This document shows, piece by piece, positions 50,381-59,042 of a DNA stretch of 64,000 bases. The notes below the pieces were generated by a model. The model was not told the DNA's origin and did not search any database. It saw only the letters and a list, made by a program, of their open reading frames with translations. Numbering within the stretch: position 1 is the first letter of the stretch; each line of letters begins with the position of its first letter. The position numbers and the translations under genes were made by a program. Location of the stretch: positions 21,016 through 85,015 of the forward strand of contig NZ_AUEP01000020.1 in assembly GCF_000426045.1 (NCBI RefSeq), read 5' to 3'. The stretch is from Marmoricola sp. URHB0036. GTDB lineage: Bacteria > Actinomycetota > Actinomycetes > Propionibacteriales > Nocardioidaceae.

Positions 50381-50450
50381 GATGATGCCTTCCTGGTTGA
50401 TGCGAGGTGCCACGTGGCGGCACCGGTTCGCGTTGACCTTCGCATAACCG

Positions 50451-50485
50451 GAGGCCCCCCTCCTCCTATTCCGGAGGGAGGCCTC
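50451..50485. promoter_or_regulatory. inverted repeat, probable TetR operator
   Basis: GAGGCCCCCCTCC (50451-50463) and GGAGGGAGGCCTC (50473-50485) pair at 12 of 13 positions around a 9-base centre. The site is between the divergent F420 reductase-like gene and tetR, and the TAGACT -10 of tetR is 12 bases to its right. Confidence 0.5.
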
Positions 50486-50509
50486 GACTTCTGTCGGTAG
50501 ACTGCGCGA

Positions 50510-51172
50510 GTGAACCCCAGTGACGTCGAGCAGATGCGCAGACCTCTGCGCCGCGACGCCCGGGAGAGCCGCGACAAGCTCATCTCGGCGGCACAGGCTG
50601 AGTTCGCCGCCCAGGGTGTGGATGCCTCGCTGGAGAAGATCGCACGCGACGCGGGCGTCTCCATCGGAACGTTGTACCGCCACTTCCCCACGCGCCTGGA
50701 CCTGCTCATGGCCGCCCTCCGGCCCCGGCTCCAGGAGTTCGTCGACGGGGCCAACGTGGCCCTGGAGATGGGCGATCCCTGGGACGCGTTCGTCGCCTAC
50801 CTCGAGAACCTGTTCGCCGTGCAGGCGGGCGACCGAGGGTTCAACGACTTCCTCTCGCGCCGCTTCCCCGGCAACGACGAGACCGAGCACATCCATGACG
50901 TGATGTGTCAGGAGATCGAGACCGTCCTCGTCCGCGCCCAGGCAGCCGGCAAGGCTCGCCCCGACATCACGCTGGCCGACATCGTCAACCTCATCTGGTC
51001 CAACGGCCGGATCATCGACGCCACCAGCGCCAAGGCACCCACCGCCTGGCGACGCCAGCTCCACCTCATGCTCGACGCCTACCGGGCCGAACGAGCGCAT
51101 CCGATCCCCGAGCCGCCCATGACCGATGCGCAGCTCTACGACGCCATGGTTCACCTCAGCAAGACGAAGTAA
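50510..51172 (+). CDS. TetR-family regulator
   Basis: A 220-residue TetR protein, with RDKLISAAQAEFAAQGVDAS and the HTH LEKIARDAGVSIGTLYRHF at ~44-62. The GTG start is 6 bases after TAGACT (50498-50503), so the transcript is probably leaderless. It likely controls the divergent F420 reductase-like gene through the 13-bp inverted repeat upstream. Confidence 0.85.
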   Translation: MNPSDVEQMRRPLRRDARESRDKLISAAQAEFAAQGVDASLEKIARDAGVSIGTLYRHFPTRLDLLMAALRPRLQEFVDGANVALEMGDPWDAFVAYLENLFAVQAGDRGFNDFLSRRFPGNDETEHIHDVMCQEIETVLVRAQAAGKARPDITLADIVNLIWSNGRIIDATSAKAPTAWRRQLHLMLDAYRAERAHPIPEPPMTDAQLYDAMVHLSKTK

Positions 51173-51203
51173 CAACGCCCGGGCGGCCGGACAATACCCA
51201 GGT

Positions 51204-51749
51204 ATGAGCACCACGGAGGGCACCGCCGAGTTCACCCGCTCCTGGGAGCGGGATGCGCCCCGAGTTGCGGTGTACGCGCGCCGGCACGTGGCCACGGACG
51301 ACGTCCACGACGTCGTCGCGGAGACCTTCCTGCATGCCTGGCGGCGGTGGGACGTCGTACCCCAGCCGCCGATCGCGTGGCTCGTCGGCACCGCCCGGAA
51401 CGTGATCGCCAACCACTTGCGTGCCAAGGGGCGCCGGTCGGCCCTGTACGAGCGACTCGTCCTCCTCGATGCTGTCGCCCTCTCGGCGGCCGACGCCGGA
51501 CTGCTCGCGACGGACCGCATGGCAGCGCTGGAGCGACTGGCTGCCCTTCCGGAGGAGCAGCGCGAGGCGCTGTTGCTGGTCGCGTGGGACGGACTCACAC
51601 CCGACCAGGCAGCGACTGTGCTCGGCATCCGCACCGGCACGCTGCGGGTCCGCACTCACCGCGCGCGCAAGGCGCTCGAAAGCGCAGGCAGCAACGAATC
51701 ATTCGGCCCGATGACTGTCGAGGTCCTCAACGAAGGCGGCATCCGATGA
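51204..51749 (+). CDS. ECF-family RNA polymerase sigma factor
   Basis: A 181-residue sigma-70 ECF factor. Region 2 has HDVVAETFLHAWRRWD; region 4 is the HTH around LPEEQREALLLVAWDGLTPD followed by QAATVLGIRTGTLRVR. It lacks an extra C-terminal domain. The next gene overlaps it by 4 bases (ATGA) and encodes a membrane protein that may act as its anti-sigma factor. ATG 51204 is the only start giving a normal sigma N-terminus. Confidence 0.85.
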   Translation: MSTTEGTAEFTRSWERDAPRVAVYARRHVATDDVHDVVAETFLHAWRRWDVVPQPPIAWLVGTARNVIANHLRAKGRRSALYERLVLLDAVALSAADAGLLATDRMAALERLAALPEEQREALLLVAWDGLTPDQAATVLGIRTGTLRVRTHRARKALESAGSNESFGPMTVEVLNEGGIR

Positions 51750-52504
51750 CCACGACCTACGACCAGATCACCCGGTTGGCACCCGCGCCCGAGGCGTCAG
51801 AGCCGACCTGGTCGCGGGACACCCTGGCCACGATTCTCGCGGAGGACCCGGCGCCGGAGACCAGCCCCCGTCCTTGGTGGCGCAAGACGCGACGTCGGGC
51901 CGCCGCCCTCATCGCTGCCGGTGCGGTGGCCCTCACCGCTGGCACGGCCGTCGCCGTCGGTGGACCCGCCGAGGTGGTCAAGGACGCCCTGCTCGAGTTC
52001 ATGAGTACGCCGAACACGACCGGCAACGGCCTCGGCGTACTCCACGACCCGCAGCTGGTCGCCAAGTTTCGAACCAAGAACGGCGTCTTCGTCTTCTGGG
52101 TCGCCACATCCTCGAAGGGCGGTGTCTGCTTCGCCTCCTCGAACGGCCCCGGGGAGGGCACAGAACTCCTCGACAAGAAGCACTTCGCCTACGGCTGCGG
52201 CGGCGAGCTCGTCGACCCGACTGCCCCCGGAGGGACAGCGGAACTCACCCGCGTCGACCAGCTCGGCGGCTTCTTCAAGGACTCCGACGGCCCGCTCATC
52301 TACGGCATCTCCCCCTACCCGGACGCCGTCCAGGCCCACGTCCAGGGCCCCGGCGTCGACCGCACCCTTCCTATCCGGAGCGACTCCCACGGCTACGGCG
52401 ACGCGATCCCGGAGGCGTCCGGAGCTCGTGCCGTCACCGTCACCTTCCTCGACGATGCCGGCCACGTCCTCGGGTCCAAGCGTTGGGTCGCTCCCGTGGG
52501 CTGA
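51746..52504 (+). CDS. membrane protein coupled to the ECF sigma factor, putative anti-sigma
   Basis: A 252-residue protein. The first ~50 residues are cytosolic (LATILAEDPAPETSP), a membrane helix is at ~52-70 (AAALIAAGAVALTAGTAVAV), and an extracytoplasmic domain with a likely disulphide follows. There is no zinc anti-sigma HxxxCxxC motif, so inhibition of the sigma factor is inferred only from the overlap and membrane topology. It resembles CU044_5270-type actinobacterial proteins. Confidence 0.65.
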   Translation: MTTTYDQITRLAPAPEASEPTWSRDTLATILAEDPAPETSPRPWWRKTRRRAAALIAAGAVALTAGTAVAVGGPAEVVKDALLEFMSTPNTTGNGLGVLHDPQLVAKFRTKNGVFVFWVATSSKGGVCFASSNGPGEGTELLDKKHFAYGCGGELVDPTAPGGTAELTRVDQLGGFFKDSDGPLIYGISPYPDAVQAHVQGPGVDRTLPIRSDSHGYGDAIPEASGARAVTVTFLDDAGHVLGSKRWVAPVG

Positions 52505-52527
52505 CGCGCCTGACTCGGTCACGTGCG

Positions 52528-53313
52528 TCAGTTGATCTCGCGACGCACCGTGCGGACGAGGCCGACGGCCAGCGGCGCGGCCACCCACAGGGCCGCGGCG
52601 ACGAGGATCTGTGCGGTGTGGCCAGACCATTGTCCGTGGAGCAGCCAGCTGAAGGCGGTCGAGTAGTCGAGCCAGTTGGCCACCAGCTGTGATGCCCGGC
52701 CCAGAAGCGCGAACCCGATGGGCAGCACGAAGGACGCGACGATCGCGGCCGCCGAGTTGTGCACCAGCGCACCGAGCGCCACGCCCGTCATCACGTTGAG
52801 GAGCACGTACGCCACGAAGGCCACGAGCAGGCCGGCGCTGAGGTCGGCATCGAGCGTCCGACCCGACGCCGCGGCCACGCCGAGACCCGCGGCGGTGACC
52901 AGCGCACCGAACACCGCCGCAGCACCACCCAGCATCAGGGAGACCACGATCTTGGCATTGACGACCCGCATGCGTCGCGGCTCCTGGGTGAACGTCGTCA
53001 GGTTGGTGCGCTGGCTCCACTCGCTCGTCAGGGTCAGGATCGCCACCACGGGCAGCAGGATGCTCAGGGCAACCGCAGCGAAACCGAGGTAGCTCGTGTA
53101 GGACTGCTCGATGCTCGCGGGGGACAGGATCGGCGCCAGCATCAGGCCGACGGTCGACGCCGCGACCGCAGCGATCAACCACCGCGAGGCTCGGGTGTCG
53201 GTCGCCTTGCCCCATTCGACACGGAGCAGTCGGCCGAACGGGATGGCGGGGAACGCGACGTCTGGCGACGTGGAGTCGGCCGTGCCGACGGGTCGATTCA
53301 TCGTGGTGATCAT
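52528..53313 (-). CDS. ABC-2 type transporter permease
   Basis: A 261-residue membrane protein with about six helices (LIAAVAASTVGLMLAPI, then VALSILLPVVAILTLT and a periplasmic helix pair). It is the permease of the ABC pair with the ATPase gene, whose stop overlaps this gene's start by 4 bases. It would export a lipid, drug or peptide. The divergent two-component system next to the ATPase gene likely controls it. Confidence 0.8.
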   Translation of the reverse strand: MITTMNRPVGTADSTSPDVAFPAIPFGRLLRVEWGKATDTRASRWLIAAVAASTVGLMLAPILSPASIEQSYTSYLGFAAVALSILLPVVAILTLTSEWSQRTNLTTFTQEPRRMRVVNAKIVVSLMLGGAAAVFGALVTAAGLGVAAASGRTLDADLSAGLLVAFVAYVLLNVMTGVALGALVHNSAAAIVASFVLPIGFALLGRASQLVANWLDYSTAFSWLLHGQWSGHTAQILVAAALWVAAPLAVGLVRTVRREIN

Positions 53314-54227
53314 GCTGCTGCCTCCTGGGTTGGTGCCGCGTCCGCGGCGGTGAGTGAGAAGAAGAGCTGTTCGAGACCGTCGGAGTCGGAGTGACGCAGC
53401 TCGGTGAGGAGCACCTGCTTCTCGAAGGCGATGCGTGCCACTGTCTCTGTGGTCACGGCACCTCCGACCACGTCGACGACGAACGTCTGGTCCGGGCCGG
53501 CGACGTACTCCACACGGGCGGCGCGGAGGGCGGCGGCGAGCGCTTCCGGCTCGGGCGAGCGCACCAGCAGACTCGAGCTGGCCAGCAGCTCGTCCATGGG
53601 GCCCGATGCGACCACCGCGCCCTGGGAGATGACGACGAGATGATCGGCGGTCGCCTGCACCTCGTGCAGCAGGTGACTGGAAAGCAGGACAGTGCCGCCA
53701 CGGTCGGCGAAGTCGCGCAGCAGTCGACGCATCCAGGCGATGCCTTCGGGGTCCAGCCCGTTCGCCGGCTCGTCCAGGATCAGCACCTGCGGGTCGCCGA
53801 CGAGCGTCTGGGCGATCCCCAGACGCTGCCGCATGCCGAGGGAGTAGCCGCCCACTCGACGGTCGGCCGCATCTGCAAGACCGACGCGGTCCAGCAGCTC
53901 CTCCACCCGATCGGTCGACACACCAGCCATGCGCGCGGCGATGGTCAGGGTCGCGCGTCCGGTGCGCCCGGCGTGCATCGCCGAAGCGTCGAGCAACGTC
54001 CCCACCACTCGCGTGGGGTTGGGCAGCTCGACGAAGGGGTGGCCGGCGATCAAGGACGTCCCGTGGTCGGGTCGAGCCAGACCGACGAGCATCCTCATGG
54101 TGGTGGACTTTCCCGCGCCGTTGGGGCCGAGGAAGCCGGTGATGGTGCCGGGTTCGCAGTGAAGAGACACATCACGTACGACGGGGGCTTTGCCGTAGCT
54201 CTTCGTGAGAGCCGTTGTGGTGATCAT
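53310..54227 (-). CDS. ABC transporter ATP-binding protein
   Basis: A 305-residue ABC ATPase. Walker A GPNGAGKST is at 34-42, the signature YSLGMRQRLG and Walker B LILDEPANGLDP follow, and the H-loop is in SSHLLHE. The C-terminal region resembles those of CcmA/daunorubicin-type exporters. It is encoded first in the operon with the permease and is divergent from a DesK/NarL two-component system 164 bases away. Confidence 0.88.
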   Translation of the reverse strand: MITTTALTKSYGKAPVVRDVSLHCEPGTITGFLGPNGAGKSTTMRMLVGLARPDHGTSLIAGHPFVELPNPTRVVGTLLDASAMHAGRTGRATLTIAARMAGVSTDRVEELLDRVGLADAADRRVGGYSLGMRQRLGIAQTLVGDPQVLILDEPANGLDPEGIAWMRRLLRDFADRGGTVLLSSHLLHEVQATADHLVVISQGAVVASGPMDELLASSSLLVRSPEPEALAAALRAARVEYVAGPDQTFVVDVVGGAVTTETVARIAFEKQVLLTELRHSDSDGLEQLFFSLTAADAAPTQEAAA

Positions 54228-54391
54228 GTCGGCAAGCGTGGCCGTTGAAGGGGTCCTCGCACATCGGGCGGCGGGCTAGGGCCGCACCTGTCGAAAGAGC
54301 GCGCGAGACCCAACGACTACCGCCTTTCGTCGTGGGTTGCCTCGACCTTCGTTGGTGTCCCAGGCGCGAACGGGCCGCCTACACTCAGGTC

Positions 54392-54409
54392 ATGTCAGGC
54401 CACGAATGA
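54392..54409 (+). CDS. 5-codon leader frame before the histidine kinase
   Basis: TACACT (54380-54385) is followed after 6 bases by ATG 54392. The frame MSGHE stops at 54407-54409, overlapping the kinase start ATG 54406 (ATGA). It has the same layout as the 5-codon frame before the AraC gene at 42741. Translation is unproven. Confidence 0.35.
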   Translation: MSGHE

Positions 54410-55635
54410 TCTGGGCCAACCAGCTGATGCCGGTGTCATTGATGCCGGTGTCACTGACGGCACAGTTCGATCCAGCGCTGCTGGACAGGGTCGGCCCCCG
54501 TACGACGCGCGACTGGCTCGTCGACACCATCGGATTTCTCGTCGCGGTCACGTTCGGCGTACTCATCCTGATTCAGGGAGTGCACGACACCGTTGATCCC
54601 CTGACCGGCTCACAGCTGGTCATCGACGCCGTGTGCGGGGCCATCTCCTGTCTCGCGTTGTGGTGGCGACGCCGCTGGCCGCTCGGTGTCGCGCTCCTAT
54701 GTGTCGTGCTCGGCGTGTTCTCGGCGTCCGCGACCATCGCCGGCCTGCTCGCGCTCTCCTCCCTGGCGGTGCACCGCAGCGTCCGGCAGGTGCTGTTCGT
54801 CGCCGTGTTGTGGATCCCCCAGTCCATCGGCTACGCGATCTACAGCGGACGGACCGATGCACCGACGGTGCTGCTCCTGGCGCTCGCGATGGTGCTGGCG
54901 GCCACTGCTTGGGGCATGTTCGTCCGTGCCCGACGTCAGCTCCTGCACACATTGCGCGAACGGGCGCTGCGCGCCGAGGCCGATCAGCTCCTGCACACGG
55001 AGAACGCACGCCAGGCCGAACGAACCCGGATCGCCCGCGAGATGCACGACGTGCTCGCGCACCGGATCTCGCTGATCACGCTGCACGCAGGCGGCCTGGA
55101 AGTCCGGCCCGACCAGTCGACGGAGAAGGTGCGTGAGACCGCCGTACTGCTGCGCTCGACGGCCCGCCAGGCTCTCGAGGAGCTGCGCGACGTCATCGGG
55201 GTGCTTCGCGAGGAACCTGGGCACGAGGTCGCAGCAGCACCGCAGCCGACGCTGTCGGACATCCCTCGCCTGGTTGAGGAAACTCGACAGGCGGGCGCGA
55301 AGATCGACTTCGAGATGTGGGTCGACCACGTCGACACTGCCCCCAGCGCGCTGGGCCGCGATGCCTATCGCATCGTCCAGGAAGCGCTGACCAACATCGG
55401 CAAGCACGCCCGCGACACGGCAGGACGGGTGCGTGTCCGTGGCGCGGCAGGCAGTGGGCTGCACGTCAGCGTCAGCAACCCGCTGCCCGTCCATACGCAT
55501 CCCGGGCCCGCGCTTCCGGGTTCAGGCGCCGGTCTCCTGGGGCTCCAGGAGCGCGTCACCCTGGCCGGCGGCACGCTCGTGCACGGACCAGACGGATCAG
55601 GTGACTTCGTGGTTGACGCCGAGCTGCGGTGGTGA
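54406..55635 (+). CDS. DesK/NarL-type membrane histidine kinase
   Basis: A 409-residue kinase. Four to five N-terminal helices (from about residue 35 to 185) precede a HisKA_3 domain with His214 in REMHDVLAHRI and an HATPase_c domain with DAYRIVQEALTNIGKHA and GAGLLGLQERV. It pairs with the LuxR-type regulator overlapping its end and probably controls the divergent ABC transporter. Near its N-terminus LMPVS is duplicated by an exact 14-of-15-base tandem copy. ATG 54406 is chosen over ATGs at 54427 and 54442 because a leader frame stops there. Confidence 0.82.
   Translation: MIWANQLMPVSLMPVSLTAQFDPALLDRVGPRTTRDWLVDTIGFLVAVTFGVLILIQGVHDTVDPLTGSQLVIDAVCGAISCLALWWRRRWPLGVALLCVVLGVFSASATIAGLLALSSLAVHRSVRQVLFVAVLWIPQSIGYAIYSGRTDAPTVLLLALAMVLAATAWGMFVRARRQLLHTLRERALRAEADQLLHTENARQAERTRIAREMHDVLAHRISLITLHAGGLEVRPDQSTEKVRETAVLLRSTARQALEELRDVIGVLREEPGHEVAAAPQPTLSDIPRLVEETRQAGAKIDFEMWVDHVDTAPSALGRDAYRIVQEALTNIGKHARDTAGRVRVRGAAGSGLHVSVSNPLPVHTHPGPALPGSGAGLLGLQERVTLAGGTLVHGPDGSGDFVVDAELRW
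54424..54453 (+). repeat. 15-bp in-frame tandem duplication in the kinase gene
   Basis: Two copies of a 15-base unit (CTGATGCCGGTGTCA / TTGATGCCGGTGTCA, one difference) encode LMPVS twice. Each copy contains an in-frame ATG. Confidence 0.85.
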
Positions 55636-56285
55636 GGATGCGGGTGCTGCTCGTCGACGACGACGCCTTGGTCCGCGCCGGGCTACGAACGATCCTGTCC
55701 TCGGCCCCGGACCTGGAGGTGGTCGGCGAGGCGTCCGACGGCGTCCGCGCGGTTGCTGCTGTCCGCGAGCACCGGCCCGACGTCGTACTGATGGACATCC
55801 GGATGCCGCAGATGGACGGCATCACCGCCACCGCTGCGGTTCGTCAGCTGCACCCACCGCCCCACGTGATCGTGCTGACCACCTTCCAGGCGGACGAGCA
55901 GGTGATGAGCGCACTGCGTGCCGGCGCGGTCGGGTTCCTGCTCAAGGACACCCCGCCGGCCGAGATCGTGGCCGCGATACGACTGGTCGCCTCGGGCGAG
56001 GCGATGCTCTCGCCGTCAGTCACCCGCACCCTGCTCTCGCACGTCGGTGACGCCCAGACCTCGGACCGGCGCCGGTCTGCCGCAGACCGACTGGCCGCGC
56101 TGACCGATCGCGAGCGCGAGGTGGCGCTCGCCGTGGGCTCTGGCGCGTCCAACGCAGAGGTGGCAGCGTCGTTGTTCATGAGCGAGGCGACCGTGAAGGC
56201 GCACGTGTCTCGCCTCTTCGCCAAGCTCGACGTCGTCAACCGGGTGCAGGTCGCGATCGTCGTGCACGACGCGGGCCACGCCTAG
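55632..56285 (+). CDS. NarL-family response regulator
   Basis: A 217-residue regulator. Receiver: VLLVDDD, Asp55 (LMDIRMPQ) and Lys in LLKDTPP. Output: LuxR HTH with LTDREREVALAVGSGASNAE and VKAHVSRLFAKLDVVNR. GTG 55632 overlaps the kinase stop (GTGA); in-frame alternatives are GTG 55629 and ATG 55638. Its kinase precedes it directly. Confidence 0.88.
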   Translation: MRMRVLLVDDDALVRAGLRTILSSAPDLEVVGEASDGVRAVAAVREHRPDVVLMDIRMPQMDGITATAAVRQLHPPPHVIVLTTFQADEQVMSALRAGAVGFLLKDTPPAEIVAAIRLVASGEAMLSPSVTRTLLSHVGDAQTSDRRRSAADRLAALTDREREVALAVGSGASNAEVAASLFMSEATVKAHVSRLFAKLDVVNRVQVAIVVHDAGHA

Positions 56286-56380
56286 GGCAGCAGCCACGAC
56301 CCCCTGCGCCGCAGGTGCCGGCCCAAGGGCTCCTACTGCTTCCACGTGCACATCTCGGCGCTACTCAACGGGAATGTCCG

Positions 56381-56800
56381 TCAGGACGGCCTGGCAGTGC
56401 TCACCGCGTCGCGGACGAGTGCGGTGTCGACGAACTGTTCGAACCGGACGATGAGCCCGCCTCGCACGATGAAGTGATGGGCCACCCGCACGGCGAGGGC
56501 TTTGCTGGTGGTCCGGTGCCGGGCCGTGTAGCGAGCGAGCACGACGACGTTCTCACCCTCGACGACGTAGGTGTCGTCATGAGCGGTCCACTCGTCCCAC
56601 TCAGCGGCCAGCTTCTCCATGACGTTGGCAGTCACGCCTTCGGGTGTGCGGTAGGTGCCGGCGAGCGGGAACCCCGCCATCTCGGTCCACTCGACATCCG
56701 GGGCGAGCGTTGCGCGCAGGGCATCGAGGTCGCCGGCCGCCGAGGCGAGGTACTGGCGTCGTACGACATCGGCCGGGCCGGGCTCGGGCATCAGCCCCAC
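56381..56800 (-). CDS. SnoaL/NTF2-like protein
   Basis: A 139-residue NTF2-fold protein (YLASAAGDLDALRATLAPDV, then EWTEMAGFPLAGTYR and a C-terminal IVRFEQFVDTALV). Such proteins are polyketide cyclases, dehydratases or small-molecule binders. GTG 56800 has a GGGGGAG SD 6 bases upstream and overlaps the preceding MBL gene by 10 bases; ATG 56791 would overlap by 1. Either way it is cotranscribed with the degenerate MBL gene. Confidence 0.75.
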   Translation of the reverse strand: MGLMPEPGPADVVRRQYLASAAGDLDALRATLAPDVEWTEMAGFPLAGTYRTPEGVTANVMEKLAAEWDEWTAHDDTYVVEGENVVVLARYTARHRTTSKALAVRVAHHFIVRGGLIVRFEQFVDTALVRDAVSTARPS

Positions 56801-57597
56801 GTCATCTCCCCCTTGGCGACCTTCGTACCGAGGCTCGCGGCGATCTTCAGACCGGCGTCGGGGTAGGCCGCCAGGAGCGATGCCTCGGCCTCGGCTGCGT
56901 CCGCGGATGAGGCGACGGTCTTCTCGAAGAGCTCGAGGTAGTCACGGGTGTGGGTGATCGCGGTGAGGTCCGTCGGGGCGCCGGCGATCCGGTGGCCCGC
57001 GACGACGTACGCCGGGTCGAGCGCCTCCAGCTGGTCCAGCACGCGGATCCACTCAGCCCGCAGTTCCGGGGTCGCGCTGTCGGCGGTCCACACATGGAGT
57101 CCCTCGAACAGCAGCACGCCGCCGAACAGCGACCGCGACGCCGGCTCGAACAGGTGCCACGACCGGTCGCCGAGCAGGTCACTGCCGCGTCGTACCTCGA
57201 TCGTGGTGCCGTCGACCGCAACCGAGGTCGCGGTCAGCGGATTCAGACCGACCAGGCGGGTCGGCAGGTTCGGACCGAGGTGCGCCCACGCCTGGAGCTT
57301 GCCCTCGTAGCTGTGCTCGATGTGCTCGATGACGTCGGCAGGTGCCAGGAAGACCGCTTCCGGGAAGGCGTTGGAGATGACCTCGGCGCCGAAGTAGAAG
57401 TCCGGGTCGCCGGCGCTGACGACCACGGTCGTGAGGCGCGTGCCGGAGTCGAGCACCTCGGCGACGATCCGGTGACCGTCCGCGCGCGTGAAGGCCGCGT
57501 CGACCACCAGCGCCTCGGTCTCTCCGGTGATTAGCACGCTGGTCTTGTTCAGCGACGAGTCTGCCGCGTCGATGACGGTGTACGTGAGGTTTGACAT
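56791..57597 (-). CDS. MBL-fold protein with a degenerate metal site
   Basis: A 268-residue metallo-beta-lactamase-fold protein whose metal motif is lost. Where the canonical THxHxDH is expected it reads SAGDPDF (residues 61-67): all three His are replaced (Ala62, Asp64, Phe67), with Asp66 kept. YVVAGHRIAG keeps a later His. The rest follows the family that acts on small esters or lactones. It may have lost hydrolase activity or use another mechanism. It is divergent from an AraC gene, and TACGGT lies 7 bases before its ATG. Confidence 0.75.
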   Translation of the reverse strand: MSNLTYTVIDAADSSLNKTSVLITGETEALVVDAAFTRADGHRIVAEVLDSGTRLTTVVVSAGDPDFYFGAEVISNAFPEAVFLAPADVIEHIEHSYEGKLQAWAHLGPNLPTRLVGLNPLTATSVAVDGTTIEVRRGSDLLGDRSWHLFEPASRSLFGGVLLFEGLHVWTADSATPELRAEWIRVLDQLEALDPAYVVAGHRIAGAPTDLTAITHTRDYLELFEKTVASSADAAEAEASLLAAYPDAGLKIAASLGTKVAKGEMTWG

Positions 57598-57652
57598 GCT
57601 GGTAACCGTAGGATCAATCTGACCGACAATCACGGTGGTGGCGGGAACGCGG

Positions 57653-58558
57653 ATGGTTAAAATGGGACAAGCGACGATCCGCCGCGTACGTTTCGTCCCG
57701 CCCGGGACGGGCGTGGGAGACATCGAGGTGAACACGCTGCGAGGGATCCGTGACCGCGGCGGACCTCGTGAGTTCCTCACCCCCCAACGCCTGGACTTCG
57801 ACCTGCTCGTGCACATCGAGAGCGGCTCCGCTCAGCACACCGTCGATTTCACCGACTACGCCTTGGGGGCCGGCGACGTCCTGTGGGTCCGCGCAGGACA
57901 GGTCCACCAGTGGGGAGCGATCGCCGACATCGAGGGGCCGGTCGCGATGTTCGGCCCCCACACCGTGGACGAGCGCACCAGGGACCTCATCAGATCCCAC
58001 CTGGTCCGGCCACGAAACCACTGGCTCGCGGCCGACCTGACCGGCACACCCGTCATGCAGGCCCTCGCCTTGTTGGTCCTCAGTGGCAACGACCCACGAA
58101 CAAGAGAGCGCGCAGGTCTACGACAGGTCGCGCTGGCCCACTGCCTTGCCGCACTTCTCGTCCAGCTCGCGCTCGTCGAACCGGCCGGCGCTGCGCCTGC
58201 ACCCGGGCCGGCCCACGAGGCCTACACCTGGTTCCGCGACCACATCGAGGAGCAGTTCCGGAGTTGGCACAAGGTCAGCCAGTACGCCGACCGACTGGGC
58301 TACTCAACCCGCACCCTCAACCGCCTCGCCCGGCACCACACCGGGCTGTCAGCCAAGGAGCTCATCGACGAACGCGTCGTCCTGGAGGCGAAACGGCAAC
58401 TCAGCCACGCCGATGCCTCGGTGGCGGAGATCGCCGAGCAACTCGGCTTCGACGACGCGTCAAACTTCTCCTCCTACTTCCGTCGCCAGACAAGGCTGAC
58501 GCCGGGCACCTTTCGAACTCAGAGCCGCTCAGCCGGCACTCACTCCCAAGGGTCCTGA
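57653..58558 (+). CDS. AraC-family regulator
   Basis: A 301-residue AraC protein with an N-terminal cupin-like sensor (YALGAGDVLWVRAGQVHQWG) and a C-terminal AraC HTH (VSQYADRLGYSTRTLNRLAR, then VAEIAEQLGFDDASNFSSYF). It is divergent from the MBL-NTF2 pair and probably controls it. ATG 57653 is preferred; ATG 57662 and GTG 57635 are in frame. Confidence 0.85.
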   Translation: MVKMGQATIRRVRFVPPGTGVGDIEVNTLRGIRDRGGPREFLTPQRLDFDLLVHIESGSAQHTVDFTDYALGAGDVLWVRAGQVHQWGAIADIEGPVAMFGPHTVDERTRDLIRSHLVRPRNHWLAADLTGTPVMQALALLVLSGNDPRTRERAGLRQVALAHCLAALLVQLALVEPAGAAPAPGPAHEAYTWFRDHIEEQFRSWHKVSQYADRLGYSTRTLNRLARHHTGLSAKELIDERVVLEAKRQLSHADASVAEIAEQLGFDDASNFSSYFRRQTRLTPGTFRTQSRSAGTHSQGS

Positions 58559-58736
58559 TCAGTTGGCCGGCGCGACTGCCTGGTGCCGATCGCTCGCGGC
58601 GGAAAGACGTGCGTCTCAGTGCTTGGTGTCGCCGCTTGTGCCGATGATTCACAGGTCAGACCTCACGTAGGGCGGCGCGTGGCGTGGTGAGTGCACCTAC
58701 GAGGCCGGGATTGTGAAGACTTCTGCGGTGACCAGG

Positions 58737-59042
58737 TCAGTCTGGGAGTCGGTCGTCGCCGTAGGTCGCTTTGACCTCGCTGATGATGATCCGGTAGCCG
58801 TCGTACCAGCGCGCGACCTGGCCCTTGGCCTCGCGGTGCGTAGGAAACCTGGCGAGGTGGGCCAGGGCCTTCTGGTCCTCGAAGTAGTAGATGGCGTTGA
58901 CCATGCCGGTGTCGGCCGCAGTCCACGTTTCGGTCTTGCAGAACCCCGGCAGGCTGCGCGCGTAGGCGTCGATCTGGTCGTCGAGTCGGTGGAAATCGTC
59001 GTCGTAAGTGCCGGGCTTGAAGATGAACTGGGCGCAGATCAT
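58737..59042 (-). CDS. dimeric alpha-beta barrel (ABM-like) protein
   Basis: A 101-residue protein with a ferredoxin-like alpha-beta barrel pattern (MICAQFIFKPGTYDDDFHRL, a central AIYYFEDQKALAHLARFPTH and YDGYRIIISEV). It resembles antibiotic biosynthesis monooxygenase-like or DUF1330-type proteins. Monocistronic. Function unknown. Confidence 0.65.
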   Translation of the reverse strand: MICAQFIFKPGTYDDDFHRLDDQIDAYARSLPGFCKTETWTAADTGMVNAIYYFEDQKALAHLARFPTHREAKGQVARWYDGYRIIISEVKATYGDDRLPD

